From CAZDSS01 sp964508185 (GTDB taxonomy: Bacteria > Pseudomonadota > Alphaproteobacteria > Sphingomonadales > Govanellaceae): 6,334 bases of DNA. The stretch is taken from assembly GCA_964508185.1 (NCBI GenBank), contig CAZDSS010000134.1, positions 1-6,334 on the forward strand, given 5' to 3'. Positions 5,496 through 6,334 of this stretch are shown piece by piece. Each line of letters opens with the position of its first letter. Positions within the stretch are counted from its first letter, which is position 1. Made by a program: the position numbers and the translations under genes. A model generated the notes under the pieces. The model had not been told where the DNA came from and ran no database searches. It saw nothing but the letters and a program-made list of their open reading frames with translations.

Positions 5496-6334
<839 letters not shown>

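Overview
The window is a compact, high-GC piece of chromosome with every recognised gene on the + strand. The order is ispG (3' part), hisS, prfA, prmC, a DUF4167-family gene, and clpB (5' part). Several things point to an alphaproteobacterium: the DUF4167 protein, which as far as I know is an alphaproteobacterial family; its position between prmC and clpB; the G/C-rich third codon positions; and a CYTATnT-type heat-shock promoter candidate. The histidyl-tRNA synthetase has the ordinary bacterial motif 2, not the divergent form I recall from Rhizobiales, Rhodobacterales and Caulobacterales. This suggests a Rhodospirillales-like or other lineage outside that group, but I cannot name a genus.

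Positions 1-4047 look like one transcription unit. ispG (isoprenoid precursor synthesis, Fe-S enzyme) is followed after 21 bases by hisS (His-tRNA charging), after 12 more bases by prfA (release factor 1), and prmC overlaps the end of prfA by 4 bases. No terminator separates these genes. prfA and prmC form a functional pair, because PrmC methylates the GGQ glutamine of RF1. The prmC start is unusual. Homology and a strong GGAGG both place it at a CTG codon in a CTGA overlap with the prfA stop, not at the downstream TTG.

Positions 4048-4303 are a 256-base non-coding stretch. It holds a perfect GC hairpin after prmC without a T tract, a weak promoter candidate, and two further potential hairpins in what would be the leader of the next gene. 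Positions 4304-5260 encode a 318-residue DUF4167 protein with an Asn/Arg/Gly-rich N-terminus, the conserved domain at about residues 45-105, a long acidic low-complexity linker and two C-terminal AT-hook-like RRRGRPRK motifs. A textbook intrinsic terminator follows at 5285-5317.

The next intergenic stretch (5318-5495) has a good candidate RpoH (sigma-32-like) promoter. It leads to clpB, the disaggregase, which runs off the window inside Walker B of its first ATPase domain.

This is a conserved housekeeping region. I see no mobile element, CRISPR array, defence system, tRNA or rRNA. The points worth a second look are the CTG start of prmC, the structured leader and possible second start of the DUF4167 gene, its twin AT-hooks, the canonical HisRS, and the heat-shock promoter and hairpin before clpB.
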